The translations under genes and the position numbers were made by a program. From Porphyra umbilicalis (Eukaryota > Rhodophyta > Bangiophyceae > Bangiales > Bangiaceae), in assembly GCA_002049455.2 (NCBI GenBank), contig KV918804.1, forward strand, positions 248,001 to 312,000: a stretch of 64,000 bases of DNA, read 5' to 3'. Shown here one piece after another: positions 52,517 to 63,865 of the stretch (its first letter is position 1; every line of letters starts with the position of its first letter). The notes beneath the pieces are model-generated. The model ran no database searches, was not told where the DNA came from, and worked only from the letters and a program-made list of their open reading frames with translations.

Positions 52517-55500
52517 ACGCTCGGCGCGCCGGCGGGGCGGCACGCGGCGCACCGCTGCCGCCGCCAACCGCGCATCGGGGGAGGGGGGAAGGGGGGGGAT
52601 GTGGGTGCGCGGCGCGCGGCGCGGCGGCCGCCGCCGCCGGCCGCCGCGCGCCAGTTGCCAGCGGCGCGGCGTCACGCGTCACGGTGTGGCCCCTCACAGC
52701 CCCGCCGGCGTGGTGGCGGCAATCACGACGGCCGTCGCCTTCGACTAAAGTCTCCATCCGAACCCCGACTTCGACGGGCACTGATGGCCCTATCCAAGGG
52801 GGGTATGACGGACATTAAAGCGGATTTTCGGCTGGGATTCGTGGATGGGGAGAAGGTCCATCGGCCGATGATGTTCCAGTCACGAGACAAACGCATTGTA
52901 CACAATTGCCGCGCATCGCACGATCGAGAAGAAGTACGGAAGCACTAGAATGTAGTACTCGTAATTCGAAACGGTCTGGGGACAGCTGGACGTGGCGACG
53001 GCAGCTGGCATCTGGTACCGGCACGTTTACTACCCCTTTTCCTGTGTACATCGCCTTGTAGCGGTGTCGAGAGGTACAGCTGGTTAGAGCTGGTGGGCCC
53101 GGCGCACTGGGCAGCGCCCAATAGAGTCAAACAAGCCGAAAGTCAAGGAACGTGGCATGGCGAGAAAAACTACGAGGAGAAACGACCCACCAGAGCTGCA
53201 GAGCATAATACACTGTAAAAGAAGGCGACACCATGCCAGGGCCCAGAGACCGTCTGGGCTCGGTAAAAGGCTGCTTGGTGCGCACGGGCAGCCACGCCAC
53301 ACCTCATCGTAGTCTTCGTGCTCGTCGCCCCAAGGTGAGTGCTGGCAGCAGCGCCACTGCAGGCTCGGGAACGACCGCGACAACCGCGCTAGAGAACTGA
53401 GCTGTCTCAAGAACCCTGTCGGAGTGTCGGAAGGCGTAGCAGGAAAACATACGCAAACATTGGCAGCGTCAAGCAAGAGGAACGAATCAACATGAAGGGC
53501 GCGAGGAGAAGCAATACACCGCGTTGGGAAAGAAAGCAGCACAGGACACACACATCCACAGCGGTCAGGGCCTCTGCTTTCCACCGTCCTCACAGTTGAG
53601 AATGAGCACACGGAAGACAAAAGTGAGCCGCCTTCACGTTCAAGCAGAAGCCCTCAAGAAAAAGTACCTGTCAGCCACGCCGCGGACACGCTCTCTGGCA
53701 TAGAGAATGTGTTGTCTGCATCGATGCGCGCTGCGACGGACGCGGGGCCGTCGTCTTGATGATGATCTGGATTTGGGCGGGCACCTCTGGGCCTGCAAGC
53801 TGGCACTATCAGGTACCGAAGGGCGGTCGATCGCCTGTGTGCGGGATCTCGATCGCATTTACGTATCCATACTTTCCCTTTAATGGTGATCTAAATGCAA
53901 GCTTGTGAAGGAATATGGCATGGACGAGCACTTAAATGAGGCACTTTCACAAACTGTCAAATTTGAACGAAACTGTCATCTTGCGGAACCCCCCTCAGAT
54001 GCATCGCCAGGGGGGGTGATCCGCACTCACAGGGTCATAGAGGCCGATTCTGAGGACGCTCCGATACGGCCCTACAACAGCGAGATATGCCTGTAGAAGC
54101 GAAAAACAAAGCCAGACCCTGTGAGAAGAGGTCACAAGGATGCATCTCAGGGAGTGGGTGTCTCTGAGGGCGCTTTCTTCATCTTAATTGACGGCATTAA
54201 AAAAGTGCTTGATTTAACTCGCCTCAGAGGTGCGTTCAATGGCGATCGATAGTTCCGTTCACCGATGATCGGTCTCGATCTGCCCTACGATTGAAGACAG
54301 ATCACGCGCCTCGCTGGCCCCCAGACTTCGCACAGCGCTTTCGTGGCTCACGTGGACAGAAAACAAGTCGATGCCGCGCATGGTACACAGGGATGCGACG
54401 AACATAGATGAAGGTGAGAACGAGCTGGGATGATCACTTCCGCTGCAGCCGCCTGGGACATTGGTAGCAGTCGCGACAGTCGCGATGAGCGACAATGGGT
54501 TCTTTCCTCCTGTTCCTCCCATGTGGTGAGGCGACCACCGTGCTTCAAGAAAGAGCATTGCTTGATCCCTTCTTTTCAATGTTCACCATCAGACAGGGCG
54601 AGGGGCGATCACCACATCATGTATATCCAAGAGGCGGCGCCCACTGTACCCACCATGACATCAGTGCATGTCATCGACCTTTCCAGAAACCACAAACGTC
54701 GGCCGAAAGCAGTACAGCAAATCTGGCACCATTCCGCGCTACGGAAAGAACCTGAGATCTCCTACAGAAATTGTCAGCAGGTCGCCCTCGCCCGCCACCC
54801 TAATCAGCCCCTCCCCTTTGACGCCGATGCCCACTTGACACAGAAGCCCGCATTGACGACAGGCAGCTCCCCGCCCAAACCACTCCAGATCGTCGACGCC
54901 GCCAACCCCCGCCTCCGCCTCCGGCACCTTCTGCCGATGCGCCGTCCCTCAGAATGTTCCCTCGCTCAACTTTCTTTGTTCTTGTGCCAGAAGCAAAGCA
55001 GGACAGGTGCTGCGGACGCACGACGACTGCATTTCTGCGCCAACGTGCAGTATCAATGAACTTAGGCTCCACATCTGTTGTCAGAGCAGGGAATTGCCGG
55101 TTGTCGAAGCGGACCGCATCTAGTATCCAATCATCATTTGCCGCGTGCATCTCCGCCCGTTGCGGCACTGCATGTACAGCCGTTTCCGACCTCGAGACCC
55201 GACCGAATCCACGTCTCGGTGGGGCTGCTGTTCCCATCCCCGTACGGATCGGATGGAGTTTTCGATGGGCCGGAATCGCCCATCTGCGTCCCATCCAAAC
55301 GCCGTTTGGATGGGGGATGGGGCATGACGGGGGTTGGATGGCGATTTTGTCCTTCCGACGACGTGGCTCCGGAGGGGGCGGGGGGGGGGTGGGGGGGGGC
55401 CGTGCCGGCCGCACCCACCCGCGCCCGTTTCGCCGCCGCCCGACCGCCGTGGCGCGCGGGGCGTGAAGTGTGTGGAACCCGGACGGCGGCGGGGTCTGCC

Positions 55501-55911
55501 GCGTCAGTAGCGCGTTCCAGTCATGAGGGGCGCTGCCAGTGTGGGGGCACGGGGGCGAGTGGAAGCGGTCTGCAGGGGGCACGGGGGAGCGGAGGGTCGG
55601 CCGCCCCCCACTGGGCGTGCGCCACACATGCGGGGCGGAAACAGGCCCCCCCTCCGACCGGGCGCCGACGCGTCTGCACGCGGCCGACGGCCGCGCCGCG
55701 TGGCCGCCCGACCGCGGCAGTGGGCGCGTCGGCGCGCCGCCGCCGGGCGCCCCGTCAATGGCATTGTTGCTGCCGTGCTGCGCGACGAACCGTCTGTCGC
55801 GCACTCGGCGGCGATGCGCTGGCGCGCGGGACGGACGGAAGCAGGGGTGGCCGCGCCTGCGCCGGGCGGGTGGGGGTGGCGGGTGCCAGCGCGGTCTCGG
55901 GGGGGGCGGCC
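52517..55911. other. Long intergenic stretch, no gene supported
   Basis: GC-rich to about 52740, then mixed composition to about 55150. Frames such as 53084-53620 (minus) and 54430-55059 (plus) lack domains and codon bias. A CCCATCCAAACGCCGTTTGG palindrome lies at 55289-55313. Confidence 0.45.
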
Positions 55912-55986
55912 GCCGCGCACGGGCAGACGCCGGCGGGGCGCCCGACACCGTAATGGTCACCGTCGGCCGCCGGGGTCGTGGCGGCC

Positions 55987-55993
55987 TATAAGG
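55987..55993 (+). promoter_or_regulatory. TATA box of protease homologue copy 2
   Basis: TATAAGG, 175 bp upstream of the ATG. The same motif at nearly the same distance precedes copy 3. Confidence 0.6.
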
Positions 55994-56161
55994 TGCGCGG
56001 GATGCACTCGTCCAACCGCCCCACACTCCCCATCTCCTCATTCGCACCAGCACCACCGAGTCTGCCGCTCCTGCTCTTTGCCTTCCTCTTCCAACCTTCC
56101 CATTCCCCACCCCCCCGCCCACCCCCCCCCCCCCTCCCCCCCCGCAGCGGCGGCGTGCACC

Positions 56162-57097
56162 ATGGCGCGCACCGGCTCCCGTGCGCTCCGCGTCGTTGCC
56201 GCCGCGGCGGTGGCGGTCGCCGCCCTCGCCACCGTCGCGACGGCGCAGGCCGTGGCGGGCGTCCCCCCCGGCGCGTCCGTTGCCGACTCGTCGCGCGCTA
56301 AGCCGTACCGCGTCGGCCGCATCACCCGCATCGTCGGTGGGAAGCGGGTGACCAAGCGGGACCCGGACGCGGGCGTCGAGTTTATGGCCGCCCTGTTCAC
56401 GCCCGACGGGAAGGGCTTTTACTGTGGCGGCTCGCTGATTGACAACAACCACGTGCTGACGCGCGCGGGCTGCTACCCGCGCGTCGGCGACAAGGTGCGC
56501 CTCGGCTCGGACGTGCTCTTCAAGGGCCTCGAGGCGACCATCACGCGGGTGACGGCGCACCCCGACTTTCAGCCCGTCGGCGACTTGAACGACCTGGCGG
56601 TGCTGCGGCTGAACAACCCGGGGGCGGCAGCGCTGCGCGCCGCGGGCGCGCTGCCCATCATCCTCGACACGTCGGGCGCCAACGTGCACGGCCACTACAT
56701 CCACGGGTTTGGGGCGGTGGACAAGGCGTCGCGGTCGGCGGGGAGCTTGCAGCTCAAGCGCGGCTACCAGCCGCGCGTGCCGTGGGCCAAGTGCCGCGAG
56801 GTGCTCGACGGCGTCATGGTCGCGCCGGGCAAGTCCATCCCCATCGATGAGAAAAAGCAGGTGTGCACCAACTATGGGTCGTACCGCTCGGGGGCGCTGT
56901 GCCAGCGCGACCCGGGCGGTGCCATGTTCCGCGTCAACGTCATCACCGTCAATGGCAAGCGCGTCAAGCAGCCGGTGCAGTACGCGGTGGCGAGCTACTG
57001 GATCGCCGTGCCGGCGCAGAAGTGCCCGCAGGGTCTGCCCAACGTGGGCACCCTCGTGGCCCCGTACAAGGCGTGGATTGCGGGCGCGAAGGCTTGA
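56162..57097 (+). CDS. Secreted chymotrypsin-fold protease homologue lacking catalytic His and Ser (copy 2)
   Basis: Three hundred and eleven residues: MARTGSRALR with a hydrophobic Ala/Val leader to about residue 29, a basic propeptide, IVGG at 57-60, then the S1-type domain. His57 is replaced (VLTRAGC, 98-104, instead of TAAHC). Asp144 in LNDLAVL is kept. The serine loop reads CQRDPGGA at 247-254, so Ser195 is Pro and Gly193 is Arg. The disulphide cysteines around residues 88 and 104 remain. Loss of two triad residues in the same way as copies 1 and 3 points to a conserved non-catalytic role in the secretory pathway or cell wall. Oomycete glucanase inhibitor proteins are a known parallel of dead S1 homologues acting as inhibitors, but no homology to them is claimed. 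The ATG at 56162 (CACCATGGC) is chosen as start because both 311-residue copies share it. Confidence 0.88.
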   Translation: MARTGSRALRVVAAAAVAVAALATVATAQAVAGVPPGASVADSSRAKPYRVGRITRIVGGKRVTKRDPDAGVEFMAALFTPDGKGFYCGGSLIDNNHVLTRAGCYPRVGDKVRLGSDVLFKGLEATITRVTAHPDFQPVGDLNDLAVLRLNNPGAAALRAAGALPIILDTSGANVHGHYIHGFGAVDKASRSAGSLQLKRGYQPRVPWAKCREVLDGVMVAPGKSIPIDEKKQVCTNYGSYRSGALCQRDPGGAMFRVNVITVNGKRVKQPVQYAVASYWIAVPAQKCPQGLPNVGTLVAPYKAWIAGAKA

Positions 57098-57788
57098 GGT
57101 GCTTGCGGGGGGGCGGGGGTGGGGAGGGGGGGGGGGGTGTCTGTCACTTGCGAGCCTTGTATTGCAGGGGAAGAGCGGCGCTCCGCCTGTAGACGGCGAG
57201 GGATTGGTGGAGTGCCGCCCGCCCGCCTTGTGCTTGTTTTGTTTGTCGCGCGCGTGGCCATCAGCGCCACACGCTGTGCGTGTCATGGACTGGTGAACGG
57301 TATTTATAACCATGCAAGTCACACAAGCACCGAGTCGCAAGCCAGGTAGGCACCGACGGCACGCCGCACGCCTCGCCCTCGGGGTGCACACTCCGCGCCG
57401 CGGCACGGCGTGGGCTATGCCAGTCGTCAAGCGCCTGTAGGCAGGGTGAGGGCACCACCAGACGAGCCAGCCATCAGGCGGGGACTGGCGGCCTCCGGGG
57501 CAGAGGGGGAGCTCATCGCGGCGGGCGGGCGGCCCAGCGACAGGGGCGGCCGCAGAAATCGGGGCATGCGCAAGGTCGGGCGGTGGAATGGGGAAGGCGT
57601 CGGTGACAGCCCGCGCGCGACCGCGAAGTGCCCGCCGCGGCCGACGGCGATGCAGGCCGCGCGTTTCGCTCTTCCTCCTCATCGCAGTTGATGGCACGCG
57701 CCTGCGCATTGCGCGGCAACCAGGTAGGGACATGGACCAAAAACGAAGGAGGGTGTGGACAGACCGTCGACACGGGCACCCGCCCGCC

Positions 57789-58329
57789 TCACTCTTGAAA
57801 AAACATGGTCAAATCAATCCCCGCGTCGGCCGCCAACGCGGCCGCCACCCGCCGGCCGACGCGTGCGCGGTAGCGGGGCTCGTCGAGGGCCTCCCCCCCC
57901 CCCTCCCGCCCGAGCCACCCGTCGCTGACGAGGCCGCGGAGGCGCGTCAACAGCCGCGTGTCGACCGCGTACGCGCCGCCGACGCCGCCGCCCGTCGGGT
58001 CGTCGTCGCCGCCGCCGCCCCAGGCGCTCGCCGCCCCACCGCCGTCCCCGGCGGCGGCCGCCGCAAACGCCACCGCGTCGTCGGCGACGTGGCTCATGCC
58101 GACGAGCGCGCGGTAGATGGCGAGCAGCCGCTCGAGGGGCACCGCGTAGCGCCGCGCGTCGGCGGCGGCGCCGCCCGTCGCGCCCCGCCGGCGCTTGCCG
58201 GCGCCCGCCGCAAAGAGCCGCGCGTCCCGCCGGGGGGGGGTGCGCCACCCGAGGTACGCCCCGAGCAGCAGCAGGCGGGACGGGCCCGGCAGGTCTGCCC
58301 ACCCGCCGACGCCGCCGGCGGGGGTGCCG

Positions 58330-58360
<31 letters not shown>

Positions 58361-58749
58361 CGGCCGCCGCCGCGCCGGGGGCGCCACCGACCACCGCGCC
58401 CGCCAGGTGCCACGGGATTCCCCCGGCCGCCGGGCGACTGCCAGGCACGGCGGCGGCGGCGGCCGCCCGCCCGCCGGGCCCCGCGCTCGGCAGCGGGAGG
58501 GTGCGGCGGTAGAGCCCCGCGAGCGCAGACGATAGCCGCGGCCGGTAGTCCTCGTACAACCCCGTGGCGTCCATGGCGGAGCGGGAGCCCCGCCGCACGG
58601 GCGCAACGTAGGCGGTCCACAAGCCCCGCACGACGCGCGCGAGCTCCCGCACGTCCGCCCCCGACGGGTGCAACACGGAGAGGGTGTAGGTGAGGAAGCC
58701 CGCCCACAGCTGCCGCTCTGACTTTTTGGAAAAGAGCCCGCCACCGCCG

Positions 58750-58799
<50 letters not shown>

Positions 58800-59714
58800 G
58801 CCGCCGCCGCCGCTGCCGCCACCGCCCGCGGGGGCGCCCGCCGGCGGCGGCCCAATCATGGCCGTCAGCACGTCGACGGCCTCGGCTTCCCGGTAGGGCG
58901 GAAAAAACAGCGTGGTCATGGACGGCACGGAGGGGAGCGGCGGCCCGCCGGGGCCCGCCCACCCCACCTCGGAGAGCAGCACGACCGTCAGCGGGCGGCG
59001 GCCGCCGACCGCCGCGCCGAGGCGGCAGAGCGTGGCGAGCACCCCCGGCGGGTAGTCGCCGCGGCGCAGCCGCTCCGCGCGGTGGACGGCCACCACAAAG
59101 CGGAGCGGCGGGAGGCCGCCCGCCCCCTCGTCGTCCCCGTCCGCGTCGGCCGGGCGGCCGCGCTTGCCGCCCGCCGCCGCGGCCGGCGGTGCGTCGGTCG
59201 CCCCCCCCCCGCGCACGCCAAAGACGCCCGCCTCCACGCGCGGCGGCACGCCTAACTCGGGCCGCGACAGCAGCGACGCGACGGCGCGCACAAAGGCACC
59301 CCCGTCAGACGGGGCGGTGCTCGGCGGCGGCGGCTTGCGCCACGCGAGGCCCCGCAGGATGCTGCCGTACAGCCGGGTGGGCGTACCCGCCGCCACCGCG
59401 TCGACGGTGACGAGGCGGGTGCCGGACATGGCGCCACTCGAGGTGACGGCGGAGAGGCAGGCGGCTTTGCCCGTTGCGGGGCCGCCGACGAGGAGCAGGG
59501 GCGTCGTCGGCGCCCCGACCGACAGGCGCAGGGTGGCGAGGAGCGTGCCAAGCTGCGCCGCCCGGTGGGGGAGCTTGGCGGAGAGGGCGGGGAGGGCGCC
59601 GGGGATGGTCGTGGGGGGGGGGGGGGGGGGGGGGCGCGCACCGGGCTGGGGGGGGTCGGTGCCCATGAGGCCGCCGACAAAGTGCTTCAGCTTGAAAGTC
59701 GGCTTGGGCGCCAT
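57789..59714 (-). CDS. ORC5: Origin recognition complex subunit 5
   Basis: Six hundred and forty-one residues. The amino half is an AAA+ domain with Walker A GGPATGKA (77-84), a Walker B-like FVVAVHRAERLR and the sensor-like LTVVLLSEVGW. The carboxy half carries the ORC5 signature: PGPSRLLLLGAYLGWRTP, then DARLF, YAVPLERLLAIYRALV, TRLLTRLRGLV, and LDEPRYRARVGRRVAAAL ending near DLTMFFQE. ORC5 is part of the six-subunit complex that binds replication origins and loads MCM. Long Gly, Pro and Ala runs (for example 58740-58830, and the G22 run at 59613-59634 coding for Pro) lengthen it beyond the usual 430-500 residues without breaking the frame. The last Walker A residue is Ala instead of Thr/Ser. 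Start chosen at MAPKPTFKLK (59714). Confidence 0.9.
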
Positions 59715-60274
59715 GGTGCCACCAACGTCAGGTGCCCACCGGGGGAGGGGAGCACCCAAAAAAATGTGAACACAATAGAGAAAGCCAGAACCGTCGGGAG
59801 CAGCCACCAGCGGTCGGCGCGGAGGCCGCCCTTGTAGATAATGACCCGTACGGGGGTGCCGATAGCTGTCGGCTCTTGACAGAGCCAGTCAAAGGCAGCG
59901 TTGGTGCACGAGGCACGGACCAGGTGGAAGAGGCTCTGATCGGGGGCTTGTAATTGCTTAGAACTTCTGTATGTTTGTGGGTAGTTGTGCTTCAAAAAAT
60001 CGCACCGAAAACCTTTAGACGTGTGGAGGTGCCAAGCGAGATGTGGGCGGAGCGGCTCGGTTCGCTCTTCATGGCGAACGAGGAACAAGAGCGAAGCAAG
60101 CAGACTTGCCTTGCCGACGACCGCAGCGGGCACCCTGAGCCGCCATTGACGTCGCGCACGGGCTACCAGCGACCTCTTTCTTGTTCCGCTGCCCAACCTT
60201 GCCCCTGTTCCCATGGTCGTCCTCGCCCATCGCTCGCCAGTCCACCTGTACAAGCCCTCCGTCGGCCCCGGTAG
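59715..60274. other. 5' flank of ORC5, no gene seen
   Basis: Promoter region of the minus-strand ORC5 gene and unique sequence up to the right arm of the inverted duplication. Confidence 0.4.
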
Positions 60275-60662
60275 CGGCCTGCCCCCGCCGGATGGCTCGT
60301 CTGATGGTGCCCTCACTCTGCCTACAGGCGCTTGGCGACTGGAACAGCCGACGCCGTGCCGCGGCGCGGAGTGTGCACCCCGAGGGCGAGGCGTGCGGCG
60401 TGCCGTCGGTGCCTACCTGGCTTGCGACTCGGTGCTTGTGTGACTTGCATGGTTATAAATACCGTGCACCTGTCCATGACACGCGCAGCGTGTGGCGCTG
60501 ATGGCCACGCGCGCGACATACAAAACAAGCACAAGGCGGGCGGGCGGCACTCCACCAATCCCTCGCCGTCTACAGGCGGAGCGCCGCTCTTCCCCTGCAA
60601 TACAAGGCTCGCAAGTGACAGACACCCCCCCCCCCTCCCCACCCCCGCCCCCCGCAAGCACC

Positions 60663-61598
60663 TCAAGCCATCGCTCCCGCAATCCACGCCTTGTACGGGG
60701 CCACGAGGGTGCCCACGTTGGGCAGACCCTGCGGGCACTTCTGCGCCGGCACGGCGATCCAGTAGCTCGCCACCGCGTACTGCACCGGCTGCTTGACGCG
60801 CTTGCCATTGACGTTGATGACGTTGACGCGGAACATGGCACCGCCCGGGTCGCGCTGGCACAGCGCCCCCGCGCCGTACGACCCATAGTTGGTGCACACC
60901 TGCTTTTTCTCATCGATGGGGATGGACTTGCCCGGCGCGACCATGACGCCGTCGAGCACCTCGCGGCACTTGGCCCACGGCACGCGCGGCTGGTAGCCGC
61001 GCTTGAGCTGCAAGCTCCCCGCCGACCGCGACGCCTTGTCCACCGCCCCAAACCCGTGGATGTAGTGGCCGTGCACGTTGGCGCCCGACGTGTCGAGGAT
61101 GATGGGCAGCGCGCCCGCGGCGAGCAGCGCGGCCGCCCCCGGGTTGTTCAGCCACAGCACCGCCAGGTCGTTCAAGTCGCCGACGGGCTGAAAGTCGGGG
61201 TGCGCCGTCACCCGCGTGACGGTCGCCTCGAGGCCCTTGAAGAGCACGTCCGAGCCGAGGCGCACCTTGTCGCCGACGCGCGGGTAGCAGCCCGCGCGCG
61301 TCAGCACGTGGTTGTTGTCAATCAGCGAGCCGCCACAGTAAAAGCCCTTCCCGTCGGGCGTGAACAGGGCGGCCATAAACTCGACGCCCGCGTCCGGGTC
61401 CCGCTTGGTCACCCGCGTCCCACCGACGATGCGGGTGCGGCGGCCGAGGCGGTACGGCTTAGCGCGCGACGAGTCGGCAACGGACGCGCCGGGGGGGACG
61501 CCCGCCACGACCTGCGCCGTCGCGACGGTGGCGAGGGCGGCGACCGCCACCGCCGCGGCGGCAACGACGCGGAGCGCACGGGAGCCGGTGCGCGCCAT
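60663..61598 (-). CDS. Secreted chymotrypsin-fold protease homologue lacking catalytic His and Ser (copy 3)
   Basis: Three hundred and eleven residues and nearly identical to copy 2. Differences include RLGRRTRIVGG in place of RVGRITRIVGG, LLAAGAL in place of LRAAGAL, and SYGAGALC in place of SYRSGALC. The dead-site pattern is the same: LTRAGC, LNDLAVL with Asp144, and CQRDPGGA. Differences between the copies are few and keep the frame, which argues that both are expressed or recently duplicated. Start at the shared MARTGSRALR, 61598. The gene points toward ORC5 from the other side than copy 2. Confidence 0.88.
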   Translation of the reverse strand: MARTGSRALRVVAAAAVAVAALATVATAQVVAGVPPGASVADSSRAKPYRLGRRTRIVGGTRVTKRDPDAGVEFMAALFTPDGKGFYCGGSLIDNNHVLTRAGCYPRVGDKVRLGSDVLFKGLEATVTRVTAHPDFQPVGDLNDLAVLWLNNPGAAALLAAGALPIILDTSGANVHGHYIHGFGAVDKASRSAGSLQLKRGYQPRVPWAKCREVLDGVMVAPGKSIPIDEKKQVCTNYGSYGAGALCQRDPGGAMFRVNVINVNGKRVKQPVQYAVASYWIAVPAQKCPQGLPNVGTLVAPYKAWIAGAMA

Positions 61599-61765
61599 GG
61601 TGCACGCCGCCGCTGCGGGGGGGAGGGGGGGGGGGAGTGGGCGGGGCGGTGGGGAACGGGAAGGTTGGAAGAGGAAGGCAAAGAGCAGGAGTGGCAGACT
61701 CGGTGGTGCTGGTGCGAATGAGGAGATGGGGAGACTGGGGCGGTTGGACGCGTGCATCCCGCACA

Positions 61766-61772
61766 CCTTATA
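61766..61772 (-). promoter_or_regulatory. TATA box of protease homologue copy 3
   Basis: TATAAGG on the minus strand, about 170 bp upstream of the ATG, matching copy 2. Confidence 0.6.
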
Positions 61773-61842
61773 CACGGCCACGACCCCGGCGGCCGACGGT
61801 GACCATTACGGCGTGGGCGCCCTGCCGGCATCTGCTCGTGCG

Positions 61843-62404
61843 CCGTGGCCGCCCCGGGGTGGCGGCGGGGTCTCGCGGGGGCCCCCCCGAGATCACGCAT
61901 CGACCCACGACCCTCCCCACGGGCGCCGCGGCGGCGGCCATCGGGGCGGGGTCGCCCCGCGGCCGCCCGCCGACGCGCGACGGTGACAGCGTGCCCGCTG
62001 CGCCGGCGCTTGCACCAACCCCGCCACACGCGCGGCGGGGGTGGGGCGGTCGGGCGGCGCCGCGCGTCGCCGCCGCTGGTTCCGCCGCCCACGCGCCCGC
62101 GCGCTGACACCCCGCCCCCGGAAACGGGCGGCCGCGGCCGACAGCGCCGCGGCAACAAGGCCACGGTGGGGGGCGCGGGGGGGGCCCCGACAATCGCAGA
62201 CACTGGGGGGGGGGGGGGCGCGCGGCGCGCGCGTCCCCCCCGCCCCCCTTGCCGCAGCCGCACACCCGCCGCTGCTGCCGCCGCGCGCAGCGCAGGCTGC
62301 GGCGCCCGCCCCCCCCCCACGTGTCGCCACGCCGGCCGTCAGCCGCGCCCCGTGTGGCGGGCGTGTGGGGGGCGTCCGTCGCCTCTGCCGCCGCTGCCGT
62401 CCGC

Positions 62405-62438
<34 letters not shown>

Positions 62439-62597
62439 GAGCGGCGCCGCGGGCGGCGGCTGGGCGGCGCGGCACCGCCGCCGCCCCGCCCCCGCCGACG
62501 GCGCTGTTGCTGGCGGCGGCGGCCGCCGCGGCGCCGGCGGCTGCCGCGGCGGGCGGGCGGCCGAGCGGCGCCGCCGGCGGCGCGCGCGTGCGCCGTT
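61843..62597. other. Extremely GC-rich intergenic stretch
   Basis: Long GGC/GCC runs; open frames on both strands are compositional. No gene supported. Confidence 0.4.
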
Positions 62598-62602
62598 CGT
62601 CG

Positions 62603-63860
62603 CTGCAGGCGGAAGCCGAACAGAACGCCGAACAGAACCGCTGTTGGGCAACAGGCAAACAGAAGGCCATCTGTTGGGGCCATCTGTTCAGGAACAAACG
62701 CCGAACAGAACGCCATTCTGTTCGGCGCCGCTGTTGGTCTGTCTCGTGGGTCGGTTACTCCAATGCCAGGAACTGGCTCGTGTAACGGCTCTCATTATGA
62801 TGATTAAAGATTTTTTGAAAGCCTAAGCCTGTTTCAGGTTTCGAAGAAAGTATGTGGCCCAGCCCGTCATGGACTGCCGTGCGAGGAGGTGCCATATCGT
62901 CGCTAGGTACTGTCAAATACGACTCAGCCAGCCCTGTCCTTATGTGTAGCTCGCTGGAGAAGGGTTGGTGCAATGTGACCACTGGCCCTCCAGCGTGCAG
63001 GCAGCCTTCCACCTCGTCTTCTCAACCACCCACGTGCCATTTGCCGATGGATTCCTGACTGGGCAAGCGCTACCTTCGGCCGACTGCCACGAACACCACT
63101 CGCTCCACGAACTGCCCAGCTCAACCGCCTCCCCCCTGGCATCAACGCCCTCCCTCAACCTTTTCACTTGCTTTATCGGTGCATGGCCTCTGGGCGCGCT
63201 TCTCACTCGCCTGTGGTGCGTTACTTGGTGTTTACCTTGCGTGCGGTTCCCCTGCCCCCGGGCCCCCCGCTCCCCCCCTCACGACTTGCTGCGGACTGTT
63301 TCTGCGGCACGACCTCGGCTCTGCAGCGCTAGTGCCTCTGTAGGTCATCATGATCTGCATGCGCTTTCCCTCACGCGGTCGTTGTGGGATCAGGCGCACT
63401 AACCTTCTCTGTCTTGGACGTATGCTTCACTGTTTCTACTGGGTTATTCTACTTCTCGTGGGGCTTCTCTGTCTCCGTTCGCACCAGGCTGGATTGGTGT
63501 TGCGTTGAGGCTCGTGTTTGTAGAAGCGAGAAAAAAAGTAGCTCCGTGTTCTGTGGGCATAGCGCAAGAGCCTGGCCCAGACCGTCAGACCAGGAATTGC
63601 GGAGTTCTCATGTATTGGCAAAGCAGCTACGGTCTGCCCACGTTGGACTGCAACTTGTATTCGCAAGCCTATTCTCCCATCGGCACTAATCCAGGGCACC
63701 TGATGCCGTTCTCGATCACGTGTGCTGCACGGTCCTGCCAACAATCCCGAGATCCAGCGCCTAGCACCGAACATGTCCGCGACAGAATCGCATCTGTTGG
63801 GCGTCTGTTCGGCAACAGACGCCGAACGGAATGGCGTTCTGTTCGGGCTGTCGCCTGCAG
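62603..63860. mobile_element. 1.26-kb dispersed repeat (copy 2, unbroken)
   Basis: It begins CTGCAGGCGGAAGCCGAACA and ends with GTCGCCTGCAG in inverted relation; the pairing extends to CGTCG/CGACG just outside. Near both ends the motif CGCCGAACAGA or its complement is repeated many times, like transposase-binding sites. It shows the uninterrupted sequence at the TAA (62824-62826) where copy 1 holds the Harbinger element. Non-coding. Superfamily not assigned. Confidence 0.75.
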
Positions 63861-63865
63861 CGACG

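Larger units (their letters stand above)
55912..57490 (+). repeat. Left arm of inverted duplication carrying protease homologue copy 2
   Basis: This arm matches the reverse complement of about 60275-61842, including promoter, coding region and about 390 bp of 3' flank. The two arms enclose ORC5. Confidence 0.88.
60275..61842 (-). repeat. Right arm of inverted duplication carrying protease homologue copy 3
   Basis: Reverse-complement match of 55912-57490, with scattered substitutions and small indels in the flanks. Confidence 0.88.

Noticed and set aside
53084..55059. Possible genes in the 53-55 kb stretch
   Set aside because: The frames have no domain, no codon bias and no neighbour support; they look random.
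57789..59714. Assignment as ORC4 or Cdc6
   Set aside because: The carboxy-terminal signature (LLLLGAYLGWRTP, PLERLLAIY, LDEPRYRARV) fits ORC5 and not ORC4 or Cdc6.
52404..62826. One giant TIR element carrying ORC5 and two protease homologues
   Set aside because: The inverted motifs at 52.4 and 62.6 kb are the right end of one 1.26-kb repeat and the left end of the next copy. They face outward from those repeats and do not bound the gene region.
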